Source: Deltaproteobacteria bacterium HGW-Deltaproteobacteria-14
Lineage (GTDB): Bacteria > Myxococcota_A > UBA9042 > PHBI01
Reading direction: 5' to 3'
DNA length: 42,781 nucleotides
Assembly (NCBI GenBank): GCA_002841945.1
Contig: PHBI01000033.1
Span: forward strand, 1 to 42,781
Numbering within the stretch: the stretch's first letter is position 1; the number at the start of each line of letters is the position of its first letter. The notes beneath the pieces were generated by a model. It made no database searches, was not told the DNA's origin, and saw nothing but the letters and a program-made list of their open reading frames with translations. Below are positions 36,590 to 42,781 of this stretch, piece after piece. Position numbers and translations under genes: made by a program.

Positions 36590-37615
36590 TCACTCCTTCC
36601 AGATGAACTTCCACGGGTGGCGCTTGAGGTCCTTCATCATCTCGCGGATGTCGTCGTACATCTCCTGGTCCGACAGCAGCGCGCCGATGGTCCCTTCACC
36701 GCTGCGGAGCTTGCCCGTGACGGTCTTCACGTCGGTCAGCACGTCGTCGACGCTCGCGAGCGAGCGGACCGCGACCTCGCGCACCTCGGTGACGAAGTCC
36801 CGCCCGGCGTCGGCCAGATCGCCGTACTTGGCCAGTGTGCGTCGCACATCCGTAACCACAGGGCCGATGGCCTGACGAGCATCACCGCTCAGGGCGGCGA
36901 TATTGTGCACTGCAGCGCGCGCGGCGCTGCCGTCGCCGACGATGGCGTTGGCGGCCTGGGCGAGCTGCTTCACCTCGGCTTCGATGGCGAGGAGCTGGTC
37001 GATCGCGGCGCCGACCTTGGGGGCGTTGTCGTCGAGCAGCGCGTCGGCGCGCTCGGCGACCCGGCGCACCGTCCGCATGGTGGCCGCCGTGTTGGCGATG
37101 ATGTCGTCGAGGTTGCCCTCGTTCTTGCGCAGCACCTCGGCCAGAGACGACAGCACGCGGTTGGCGTTCATCGCCATGATCTCGAGGCGCAGCGGCGGCT
37201 CCCCCTCCACCACGGCGCCGGGGCCGAGGAGCGGCGCGTCGACCCCGATCGGCTCGATCTCGACGTACTTCTCGCCGAGGATCCCCTGGGTGGTGATGTA
37301 GAAGCGCGCGTCCCGGCGGAGGGTCGCCAGCTTCTCGTCGTCGACGTGCAGGGTCACGCGCACGTGTACCGGTCGGCCCACGGCCGGGTCCACGGCGCCG
37401 CCGCGGTAGTCCACCTGGGTGACCTTGCCCGCCGGGACCCCGGCGACCTTGACCGGGGCGCCCGCCTTGAGCGCGGCGCTGGTGTCGACGTCGAGGAAGA
37501 TCTCGCCGCCGCGCGACATCGAGAAGTCCCCGAGCAGGACCACGAACACGACCAGCAGCGCCACGCAGATCGTGACGAGGATGCCGACCTTGATCTCGAT
37601 GGCGCGCTCGCTCAC
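36590..37615 (-). CDS. MCE-domain (MlaD-like) lipid-binding protein
   Basis: 341 residues from GTG 37615, with GGAGG 7 bases upstream. N-terminal TM helix (about 8-30), then an MCE domain (about 36-130: KAGAPVKVAGVPAGKVTQV, YITTQGILGEKYVEIEP), and a long C-terminal coiled/helical region ending RHPWKFIWKE, a common MCE C-terminus. These proteins form hexameric rings or tubes above the MlaE/F complex to carry lipids through the periplasm. It is encoded on the opposite strand from the transporter, stop to stop with 7 bases between, yet is the only MCE gene here. A stretch at about 36835-36910 has atypical codons. It lies downstream of the ClpP-like gene and may be co-transcribed with it. Confidence 0.95.
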   Translation of the reverse strand: MSERAIEIKVGILVTICVALLVVFVVLLGDFSMSRGGEIFLDVDTSAALKAGAPVKVAGVPAGKVTQVDYRGGAVDPAVGRPVHVRVTLHVDDEKLATLRRDARFYITTQGILGEKYVEIEPIGVDAPLLGPGAVVEGEPPLRLEIMAMNANRVLSSLAEVLRKNEGNLDDIIANTAATMRTVRRVAERADALLDDNAPKVGAAIDQLLAIEAEVKQLAQAANAIVGDGSAARAAVHNIAALSGDARQAIGPVVTDVRRTLAKYGDLADAGRDFVTEVREVAVRSLASVDDVLTDVKTVTGKLRSGEGTIGALLSDQEMYDDIREMMKDLKRHPWKFIWKE

Positions 37616-37663
37616 GCGTCGACCTCCGCTGCCCGCGTACTAGCGGGCGGTCAGGGCGCGCGC

Positions 37664-38419
37664 CTACTCGCGCCGCTTCGGGATCTTCGCCGGCTCCGCG
37701 ATCGTGTCGAGCTCGGCGCCCGAGGTCACGGTGCGCTTCACCTCGGTCTTCTCCACCGGGAACTCCATCTGCGCCATCTGGGTGATGACCTTCTGGATGA
37801 GCCCGATCTTGAGCGCCTCGTCGCTGAGCAGCCACCACGCGTCGCGGATGCGCGCCCGGTAGACCTTGGGATCCATCCCGATGTTCTTCGCGATCTCCAC
37901 GTGGACGCCGTCGAGGTACTTCGTGAGGAAGTCGAGCTTCGAGCGGTTCGACGGGTCGTCGCCGACGGTGCCGTACGACGCCTCGTGCAGCATGTAGGTC
38001 GCGTGCGGGTAGCCGTAGCGGCCGTCGCAGTAGGTCAAGATGATGGCCGCCATCGAGTAGGCCTTGCTCTCGACGATGCAGTTGATGGGCGACTCGATGG
38101 CCTTCATCGTGTCGATGAGGATCAAGCCGGCGTCCACCGACCCGCCGGGGCTGTTGATGCGGATCCAGATGGGATCGTGCCCCTGGGAGTCGTAGTCGAG
38201 CAGCTTCGCCTGAGCCTGCTTCACGACGCCGAGGCTGATGGCGTCGTTGATGTCGATGATGCGGTCGCTGATGACGACCCGATCGCCCTTGTTCTGGCCG
38301 TCCTTTCGCTGGCCCTCGTGACCCGGCGCGGCGTGCGCGGGAGAGCTGGCGCAGGCGGCGAGGGCACCGACGGCGGCCAGGACGGACGCGACGCGGAGGG
38401 ACAGGCTGGTCACGATCAT
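37664..38419 (-). CDS. ClpP-like serine protease, predicted lipoprotein
   Basis: 251 residues from ATG 38419; an upstream ATG at 38440 would add 7 residues. The N-terminal signal has lipobox LAAC with Cys23, so unlike cytoplasmic ClpP it should be exported and lipid-anchored. The ClpP fold is clear: NSPGGSVDAGLILIDTM (89-105), SKAYSMAAIIL with Ser122, MLHEASYG with His145 and RDAWWLLSDEALKIGLI with Asp193, giving an intact-looking Ser-His-Asp triad. The hydrophobic ATPase-docking surface cannot be judged. It lies between an outer-membrane candidate and the MCE gene on the same strand (gaps 83 and 48 bases), suggesting envelope quality control linked to lipid transport; inference. Confidence 0.88.
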   Translation of the reverse strand: MIVTSLSLRVASVLAAVGALAACASSPAHAAPGHEGQRKDGQNKGDRVVISDRIIDINDAISLGVVKQAQAKLLDYDSQGHDPIWIRINSPGGSVDAGLILIDTMKAIESPINCIVESKAYSMAAIILTYCDGRYGYPHATYMLHEASYGTVGDDPSNRSKLDFLTKYLDGVHVEIAKNIGMDPKVYRARIRDAWWLLSDEALKIGLIQKVITQMAQMEFPVEKTEVKRTVTSGAELDTIAEPAKIPKRRE

Positions 38420-38502
38420 GGGGCGTTCACCTCGAGCCATTGAGGCCACCACGTGTAGCGGTGCGCGCGGGTGGTGACAAGTATGCACGAGCGCCGCCGC
38501 GG

Positions 38503-39213
38503 TCACGGGCGGGGCAAGCGCGCGAAGCCGATGTCGTTGTTGCGGTAGCCGAGGGTCAGGAGGATCGTGTGCTCGTCGAAGTCTCCGAGGCCCTCGACGC
38601 CGCTCTTGGCGCCCAAGAAGCCGAAGCGGTAAGTTACCCCGAGCCAGAGCCCCCAGTCGTGGGTCACGTCGCCGAGGGGGATGTCCGTGCCCGCGCCGAG
38701 GTGCCAGCCGAAGGCCGGGTGGACCTCGTCGAAGCCGCCGCCGTCGGCGGAGATCACCTCGAGCCCCGCGCCGACGGCGACGTAGATCGCCGCCTTCCAG
38801 AAGTGGAGGTTGTCGTTCTGGAGGTGATCGATGAAGAAGGGGTGCAGCTGGACATCGAGGCCGAGGCTGTAGCGCGCGACGTCGATCCCGGCGCCGGCGT
38901 TCGTGCGTGCGGTGTAGCGGCTCGTCACGCCGGTCAGCTGGACGTCGAGGAGCGAGAGCAGGGTCGCGATCCGGGCGGACACGCCGAGGAGCGGCCCGGG
39001 CCCCTCTCCGGGCCCCCCGTCGGCGCGCAGCACGAGCCCGGCGTGGATCTGCACACCCCAGAAGGCGCCGAAGTAGAGCGCGCCCTCGTCGTCGTCGCCG
39101 ACGGCGGCCTCGGATCCGCGGGCCACGCCGGGCGCGGACAACAGCGCGAGGGCGATCAGCACTCGCCCGACGCGTTGACAGATGGTGCGGGTCGACGTTC
39201 CCTTGGCCGCCAT
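38503..39213 (-). CDS. Putative outer-membrane protein with signal peptide
   Basis: 236 residues from ATG 39213, supported by a strong AGGAGGAGAGG at 39225-39215 on the minus strand. N-terminal signal (hydrophobic RVLIALALLSA, cleavage near VARGSEA). The mature protein has beta-strand-like segments with aromatic ends (GLWLGVTYRFGFLG and HTILLTLGYRNNDIGF), fitting a small outer-membrane barrel, without a recognised family. Its start codon overlaps head-to-head with the TPR gene start in a CATG (39211-39214). First gene of the presumed minus-strand unit leading to the ClpP-like and MCE genes. Confidence 0.7.
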   Translation of the reverse strand: MAAKGTSTRTICQRVGRVLIALALLSAPGVARGSEAAVGDDDEGALYFGAFWGVQIHAGLVLRADGGPGEGPGPLLGVSARIATLLSLLDVQLTGVTSRYTARTNAGAGIDVARYSLGLDVQLHPFFIDHLQNDNLHFWKAAIYVAVGAGLEVISADGGGFDEVHPAFGWHLGAGTDIPLGDVTHDWGLWLGVTYRFGFLGAKSGVEGLGDFDEHTILLTLGYRNNDIGFARLPRP

Positions 39214-40000
39214 GCCTCTCCTCCTATCACATCGCGCGCTCGTCCGGTTGGCCGCCGGCCTCCTGTTCACCTCCGCGTCCGGCGCCGGTGTGGCGCTCGC
39301 GGCGGGGCCCCCGGGCGCGGCGCCGCCCCCCGCGGCCGCCCCCGCGAGCGAGCCGGGCGGCGGCGAGCGCAGCAGCACGGGCGCGGACGCGGCGCGGGCG
39401 GCCGAGATCTTCCAGCGGTCGCTCGCGCTCAAGCGCGAGGGCAAGCTCGGCCCGGCATGCGACGGCTACCGCGAGGTCGTGGCGCTGACCCCGCAGTTCG
39501 CGCTCGCGCAGTTCGAGCTCGCGCAGTGCCTGCGCTTGCTCGGGGATCTCGACGGCACCGCGCTCGAGCACCTCGAGGTCGCCGAGCAGCAGGTCAAGCG
39601 GGCTCCCATCTACATCGAGAAGGGGCGCATCGCGGAGGACCGCGGGGATCGCGACGCCGCCATCGAGGCGTATCAGATGGCTGCCAAGCTCGCGCCGGCG
39701 GAGGTCCGCGCGGTCGCCGGGCTGGCGCGCCTCGGCGAGAAGAGCGACGGTCGCACCTCGCTGCAGCGGGCTCAGCAGTACGTCGATCGCTACCCCGGCA
39801 ACATCGCGGGGTGGCACAAGCTGGCGGAGGTCGCCGAGGCGTGGCGGAAGTACCCGCTGGCGGAGGAGGCGCTGCGCAAGGTCGTCGAGCTGAGCCCCAA
39901 CAAGCGGGCGTCGGCGGCGGCGCTTGGCGCCTTCGGGCAGCGCACGAAGCGCAAGAAGGTCGTCGAGGAAGCGACGCGGCTCGTCCGCGCCCCGCGTTGA
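39212..40000 (+). CDS. Exported TPR-repeat protein
   Basis: Start uncertain. ATG 39212 gives 262 residues beginning with a signal-like hydrophobic stretch (LVRLAAGLLF...ALAAG); an upstream ATG at 39182 lies inside the divergent gene. Neither has a Shine-Dalgarno sequence. A TTGACA at 39175-39180 sits about 30 bases before 39212, so a leaderless start is conceivable, though the -10 is poor. After an Ala/Pro/Gly linker, the protein carries TPR-like helices (ALAQFELAQCLRLLGDLDGT, DAAIEAYQMAAKLAPAE, AEEALRKVVELSPNKRA). Probably periplasmic, binding a partner protein. Function unknown. Confidence 0.78.
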   Translation: MPLLLSHRALVRLAAGLLFTSASGAGVALAAGPPGAAPPPAAAPASEPGGGERSSTGADAARAAEIFQRSLALKREGKLGPACDGYREVVALTPQFALAQFELAQCLRLLGDLDGTALEHLEVAEQQVKRAPIYIEKGRIAEDRGDRDAAIEAYQMAAKLAPAEVRAVAGLARLGEKSDGRTSLQRAQQYVDRYPGNIAGWHKLAEVAEAWRKYPLAEEALRKVVELSPNKRASAAALGAFGQRTKRKKVVEEATRLVRAPR

Positions 40001-40049
40001 TCGGGCCCGCCTCGGAACTTCCCGCGCCGCGCGGCGTCCCATCGCCGCC

Positions 40050-40469
40050 ATGAAGCACCCGTCGTCACGCGCCGGCCACCTCGCGACCCTCGTCGGCGCG
40101 CTCGCCGTCGGGCTCGGAGGGATCGCCCTCGAGTGGCAGCGCTTCGAGCTCGCCGGCGTCGGGGCGCGCGGCTACGAGGTCCCGCTCGTCGCCCAGATCG
40201 TCCTGGTCCTCGCGGCGCTCGTGTTCGTCGCCGCGGCGCTGGGGATCGCGACGCGGTTTCGCCGCCGCTTCGGCCTCGTGACCCTCTCGGGCAGCCTCTT
40301 TCTCCTCGGCTGGGTGGCGGCGGCCCACGTCTCGCGCGCGGCCGGGCTCCCTGTGATGCCGGACGAGACGATCACGATGGGGCCGGGGTGGTACCTCGCC
40401 GTCGGTGGGGCGGCGGTCGCGGCTGTCGGCGCGGTGGTCGCGCTGAGCGGCGCCGGTCGCCGCCCTTGA
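40050..40469 (+). CDS. Four-helix membrane protein homologous to the N-terminus of the next gene
   Basis: 139 residues from ATG 40050. Four hydrophobic segments with the conserved-looking linkers LEWQRFELAGVGARGYEVPL and RFRRRFGLVTLSG. The same pattern (LDWQYFELADVTAKGFEVPL, RKRYQFAGVTLVA) opens the gene at 40787, so the two share a duplicated four-TM module. This gene lacks the cytoplasmic FHA-like and AgmX/PglI parts, so it may be a truncated or specialised paralogue. Integral inner-membrane protein; role unknown. Confidence 0.8.
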   Translation: MKHPSSRAGHLATLVGALAVGLGGIALEWQRFELAGVGARGYEVPLVAQIVLVLAALVFVAAALGIATRFRRRFGLVTLSGSLFLLGWVAAAHVSRAAGLPVMPDETITMGPGWYLAVGGAAVAAVGAVVALSGAGRRP

Positions 40470-40786
40470 TCCCGGGTGACGCCGGCACGCAGCGCACGAG
40501 GAGGTGCTCGACGCCCCTTATGGGTGGCGCCGCGGCCCGTCGGTGCGGCGCACGAGAAACCGCTCGAGGTCGACGATTGCGGGAACCTTCGCGCCTCGCC
40601 GTTGTCGGAGGGTTCGCTGGCCGTCATGGTGCGCATGGAGCGCGCGCCGCGCGGCCCAAGCGGACCGGCTTTGTCCTTGACGCTCCAATTCCATAAGGCT
40701 TAGTTTTCCGGCTCGAATTCGAGCACGGGACGAGTGCCTGACCTCCTAGCCGCTCCGCACAACGCCCCCCACCAGAAGGTTCACAG
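40470..40786 (+). other. Gene-free region before the AgmX/PglI-tail gene
   Basis: 317 bases. A short open frame at 40476-40703 is dominated by Arg/Ala/Pro and shows no family signs, so it is not called. The segment carries the promoter at 40677-40705; around 40680-40710 it is AT-richer than its surroundings. No terminator for the upstream gene was recognised. Confidence 0.35.
40677..40705 (+). promoter_or_regulatory. Promoter for the AgmX/PglI-tail gene
   Basis: TTGACG at 40677-40682, 17-base spacer, TTAGTT at 40700-40705. The predicted start near 40712 gives a leader of about 75 bases, with AAGG about 8 bases before ATG 40787. Confidence 0.5.
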
Positions 40787-42523
40787 ATGAGGGTTGGACA
40801 CATCATCGCACTCCTGGGCGCCATCCTCGCCCTCGTAGGCGGGACGGCGCTGGACTGGCAGTACTTCGAGCTGGCCGACGTGACGGCCAAGGGCTTCGAG
40901 GTGCCGCTCGCCGGTCAGGCCGTGCTGGTGCTGGGCGCGCTCGGCGTCCTGGCGAGCCTGCTCGGCGTGGTGACGCGTAAGCGGTATCAGTTCGCGGGCG
41001 TGACGCTCGTGGCGGCGCTGTTCGCGTTCGGCTGGCTGGTCTACGCCCACATGGGCAAGCTCGACGCCTTCACCCTGATGCCCTACGAGGCCATCGACAT
41101 GCTCGGTGGCTACTCGCTGGCCGTCTGGGGCGCGCTGCTGATGTTCGTCGGCCCCCTCGTCGTGCTCGCCTCCGAGCCGTCCTGGGATCCGAAGTCGCAG
41201 TTCCTGCGCGTGGCGCTGCTGTGGAAGGACACCGTGATCCAGGAGAAGGTCCTCCAGGAGGCGACGACCTTCACCATCGGCGACGATCTCCGCAACGACT
41301 TCATCATCCCCGAGGACAAGCTCCCGAAGAAGTTCCCGCTCTTCCGGGCCGGGCGCCGCGGGCAGTACGACATCGGGCTGAGCCGCGAGCTCGACGGCCA
41401 GGTGACGATCAACCAGCAGACGACCTCCATCAAGGACTTCGTGAAGTCCTCGACGGACAACGTCAGCGGCGTGAACTACGTGCCGATCGGGCGCGGCGAC
41501 TGGGGCATGCTCGAGCTCGGGGAGATGCGCATCTTCTTCCAGTTCGTCTCCCCCGACGCGCGCCGCCGTCGCACCGGCCTCGTCGTCTTCGAGGAGACCG
41601 TCTGGTCATCGATCGCGATCTCCTTCTTCGCCCAGGCGACCTTCGTCATCCTCGGCGTGCTGCTCTGGAGCGAGAGCTTCACCCGCGGCGTGTTCGTCGA
41701 GCAGAAGCGCGAGCCCGACATCGAGGCCGCGGTCATGACGCTCCAAGAGCCCGACGCCCCCGAGCTCGAGGAGGACGCCGAGGACAAGGACGTCTCGAAG
41801 AAGGCCGGCGGTGAGGAGGGCAAGTTCGGTGATCCCGACGAGGATCCCGACAAGAAGAACAAGATCCCGCACCTCGACGCCAAGATGGTCGACAAGATCG
41901 ACGTGAAGAAGGTCGGCCTCAACGACCTCCTCTCGACGAACAAGCTCGGCGGCTCCGGCGCCATCAGCGAGATCCTCAACGCCAACAACCAGGGCATGTC
42001 GAACAAGATCGCCGTGGCCATGGGCGGCGAGGGCAGCGACTTCCAGGTCGGCTACGGCGCCGGCGGCATGGGCTTTCAGGGCGACGGCACCGGCGGCGGC
42101 GGCGACGGCGTGGGCCGCATCATGGGCCAGGGCGACATCGACACCGGCGGCGGCCCCGGCATCCGCGCGGGCATGGGCAAGAAGGGCACCAAGCGCGTCG
42201 GCAAGCTCGACGTCGGCAGCGGCATGTCGAAGGGCTTCTGCTCGCAGAACCAGATCGCCAGCGTGGTGAAGCGCCGCGCGGGCGCCATCCGCGCGTGCTA
42301 CGAGCAGCGCCTGCAGGTGAAGAAGGACCTCAAGGGCAAGCTGACGGTCCGCTGGACCATCAAGCTCGACGGCGAGGTCGACGGCGTCTCCTCGGTGGCC
42401 GACACCCTCGGCGACTCGGCGACGACCAACTGCATCTTCCGCCACCTGCGCCGGATGCGGTTCCAGAAGCCCGACGGCGGCATCTGCGTGGTGCAGTGGC
42501 CGTTCGTGTTCAGCCCCGGCTGA
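40787..42523 (+). CDS. Membrane protein with FHA-like part and C-terminal AgmX/PglI domain
   Basis: 578 residues. Order: four TM helices (about 4-24, 42-62, 69-88, 108-128); a cytoplasmic segment (about 140-240) with an FHA-like pattern (FTIGDDLRNDFIIPEDKLP and a GMLELGEMRIFFQF end); a fifth TM (about 275-297); an acidic and Lys-rich linker; a long Gly-rich stretch (about 410-460); and a C-terminal about 95 residues (SQNQIASVVKRRAGAIRACY ... CIFRHLRRMRFQKPDG) of the AgmX/PglI C-terminal type seen in myxobacterial gliding-motility and related proteins. This domain resembles TonB C-termini, so the protein may transmit force or bind an envelope partner. It is followed by a strong terminator, so likely the end of its unit. 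Confidence 0.88.
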   Translation: MRVGHIIALLGAILALVGGTALDWQYFELADVTAKGFEVPLAGQAVLVLGALGVLASLLGVVTRKRYQFAGVTLVAALFAFGWLVYAHMGKLDAFTLMPYEAIDMLGGYSLAVWGALLMFVGPLVVLASEPSWDPKSQFLRVALLWKDTVIQEKVLQEATTFTIGDDLRNDFIIPEDKLPKKFPLFRAGRRGQYDIGLSRELDGQVTINQQTTSIKDFVKSSTDNVSGVNYVPIGRGDWGMLELGEMRIFFQFVSPDARRRRTGLVVFEETVWSSIAISFFAQATFVILGVLLWSESFTRGVFVEQKREPDIEAAVMTLQEPDAPELEEDAEDKDVSKKAGGEEGKFGDPDEDPDKKNKIPHLDAKMVDKIDVKKVGLNDLLSTNKLGGSGAISEILNANNQGMSNKIAVAMGGEGSDFQVGYGAGGMGFQGDGTGGGGDGVGRIMGQGDIDTGGGPGIRAGMGKKGTKRVGKLDVGSGMSKGFCSQNQIASVVKRRAGAIRACYEQRLQVKKDLKGKLTVRWTIKLDGEVDGVSSVADTLGDSATTNCIFRHLRRMRFQKPDGGICVVQWPFVFSPG

Positions 42524-42554
42524 CCTCGGCCCCCCGCACCGTGACCTGACGAAG

Positions 42555-42586
42555 AGGCCCGGCTCCCATGGAGTCGGGCCTTTTTT
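42555..42586 (+). terminator. Rho-independent terminator
   Basis: Stem of 12 pairs from A42555-C42566 to G42570-T42581 (AGGCCCGGCTCC with one G-T pair), loop CAT, followed by six T (42581-42586). It lies 32 bases after the AgmX/PglI-tail stop codon. The clearest intrinsic terminator in the window. Confidence 0.9.
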
Positions 42587-42628
42587 GTGGCAGGGGGGCC
42601 ACCCCCGCGTCGACGCTGCCGCCGACGC

Positions 42629-42742
42629 CGACGATCAAATGCGCTCGCTACGGGGCGACGATCAAACGCGCTCGCTCCGGGGCGCGACGATCGAATGCGC
42701 TGGCTCCGGGGCGCGACGATCGAATGCGCTCGCTCCGGGGCG
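42629..42742. repeat. Short tandem repeat, four units of 27-29 bases
   Basis: Units begin at 42629, 42656, 42685 and 42714, each starting CGACGATC, then AAATGCGC or a near variant, then TCGCTCCGGGG. The copies differ at a few bases and the first is 2 bases shorter. No ORF with family signs covers it. It may continue beyond the last unit in a decayed form. Possibly a REP-like intergenic repeat after a terminator. Confidence 0.7.
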
Positions 42743-42781
42743 CCTCGGTGGAACGACTCGCGCATCCCACCGCGACTACGC

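Noticed and set aside
40476..40703. 75-codon ORF in the gap before the AgmX/PglI-tail gene
   Set aside because: Arg/Ala/Pro-rich, no motif, overlaps the promoter at 40677-40705.

Overview
The window is strongly GC-rich, with G/C-heavy third codon positions and long spurious antisense ORFs. Its gene content points to a Gram-negative bacterium of the Myxococcota / former Deltaproteobacteria type. The clues are a C-terminal AgmX/PglI-type domain (about 42230-42520), many lipobox-bearing lipoproteins, GTG/GTGA-coupled operons, Lnt, an MCE/Mla-type lipid transporter and outer-membrane barrel candidates. No transposase, integrase, CRISPR array or plasmid function is visible, so this reads as ordinary chromosome with some unusual architectures.

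Layout. 1-7.1 kb is the conserved translation/RNA block infB (5' truncated)-rbfA-truB-rpsO-pnp-dut. 7.4-12.1 kb holds an S41 processing protease lipoprotein, an unknown protein, tRNA-Cys with its own promoter and terminator, a DsrE-like small protein and an HD phosphohydrolase. 12.4-16.7 kb holds an orphan nuoB (minus strand), an unknown protein and an OmpR-type response regulator/histidine kinase pair. 16.8-25.0 kb is a tightly coupled six-gene operon: an AGPS-like flavoprotein, a second FAD-binding protein, a GlcF-like Fe-S protein, a diacylglycerol-kinase family lipid kinase, a giant Lnt and an O-methyltransferase. 25.1-31.3 kb holds an outer-membrane barrel candidate, a lipoprotein, an RluA pseudouridine synthase, a radical SAM protein with an FmdB-type zinc ribbon, and an antisense METTL21-like methyltransferase. 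31.6-36.6 kb is a second six-gene overlapping operon: inositol monophosphatase, TPR lipoprotein, and an ABC module with two different ATPases and two different MlaE permeases. Converging on it (36.6-39.2 kb, minus) are the MCE substrate-binding protein, a lipoprotein-anchored ClpP-like protease and an outer-membrane candidate. 39.2-42.5 kb holds a TPR protein, a four-helix membrane protein and a larger AgmX/PglI-tail protein sharing the same membrane module. A clear intrinsic terminator and a short tandem repeat close the window.

Two architectures stand out. First, the two Mla-type ATPases carry complementary lesions: one has Asp in place of the Walker B catalytic Glu but an intact LSGGM signature, while the other has an intact Walker B but an LGDGL signature. 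This is what an asymmetric heterodimeric ABC transporter with one dead and one live ATP site would look like, here in an MCE lipid transporter. Second, the apolipoprotein N-acyltransferase contains about 340 extra residues, forming roughly seven propeller-like repeats, inserted between its catalytic Glu and Lys. Several genes also have a -10 element placed so that the start codon would be the first transcribed base or nearly so (leaderless mRNAs). All functional statements rest on motif reading alone; no database search was run.
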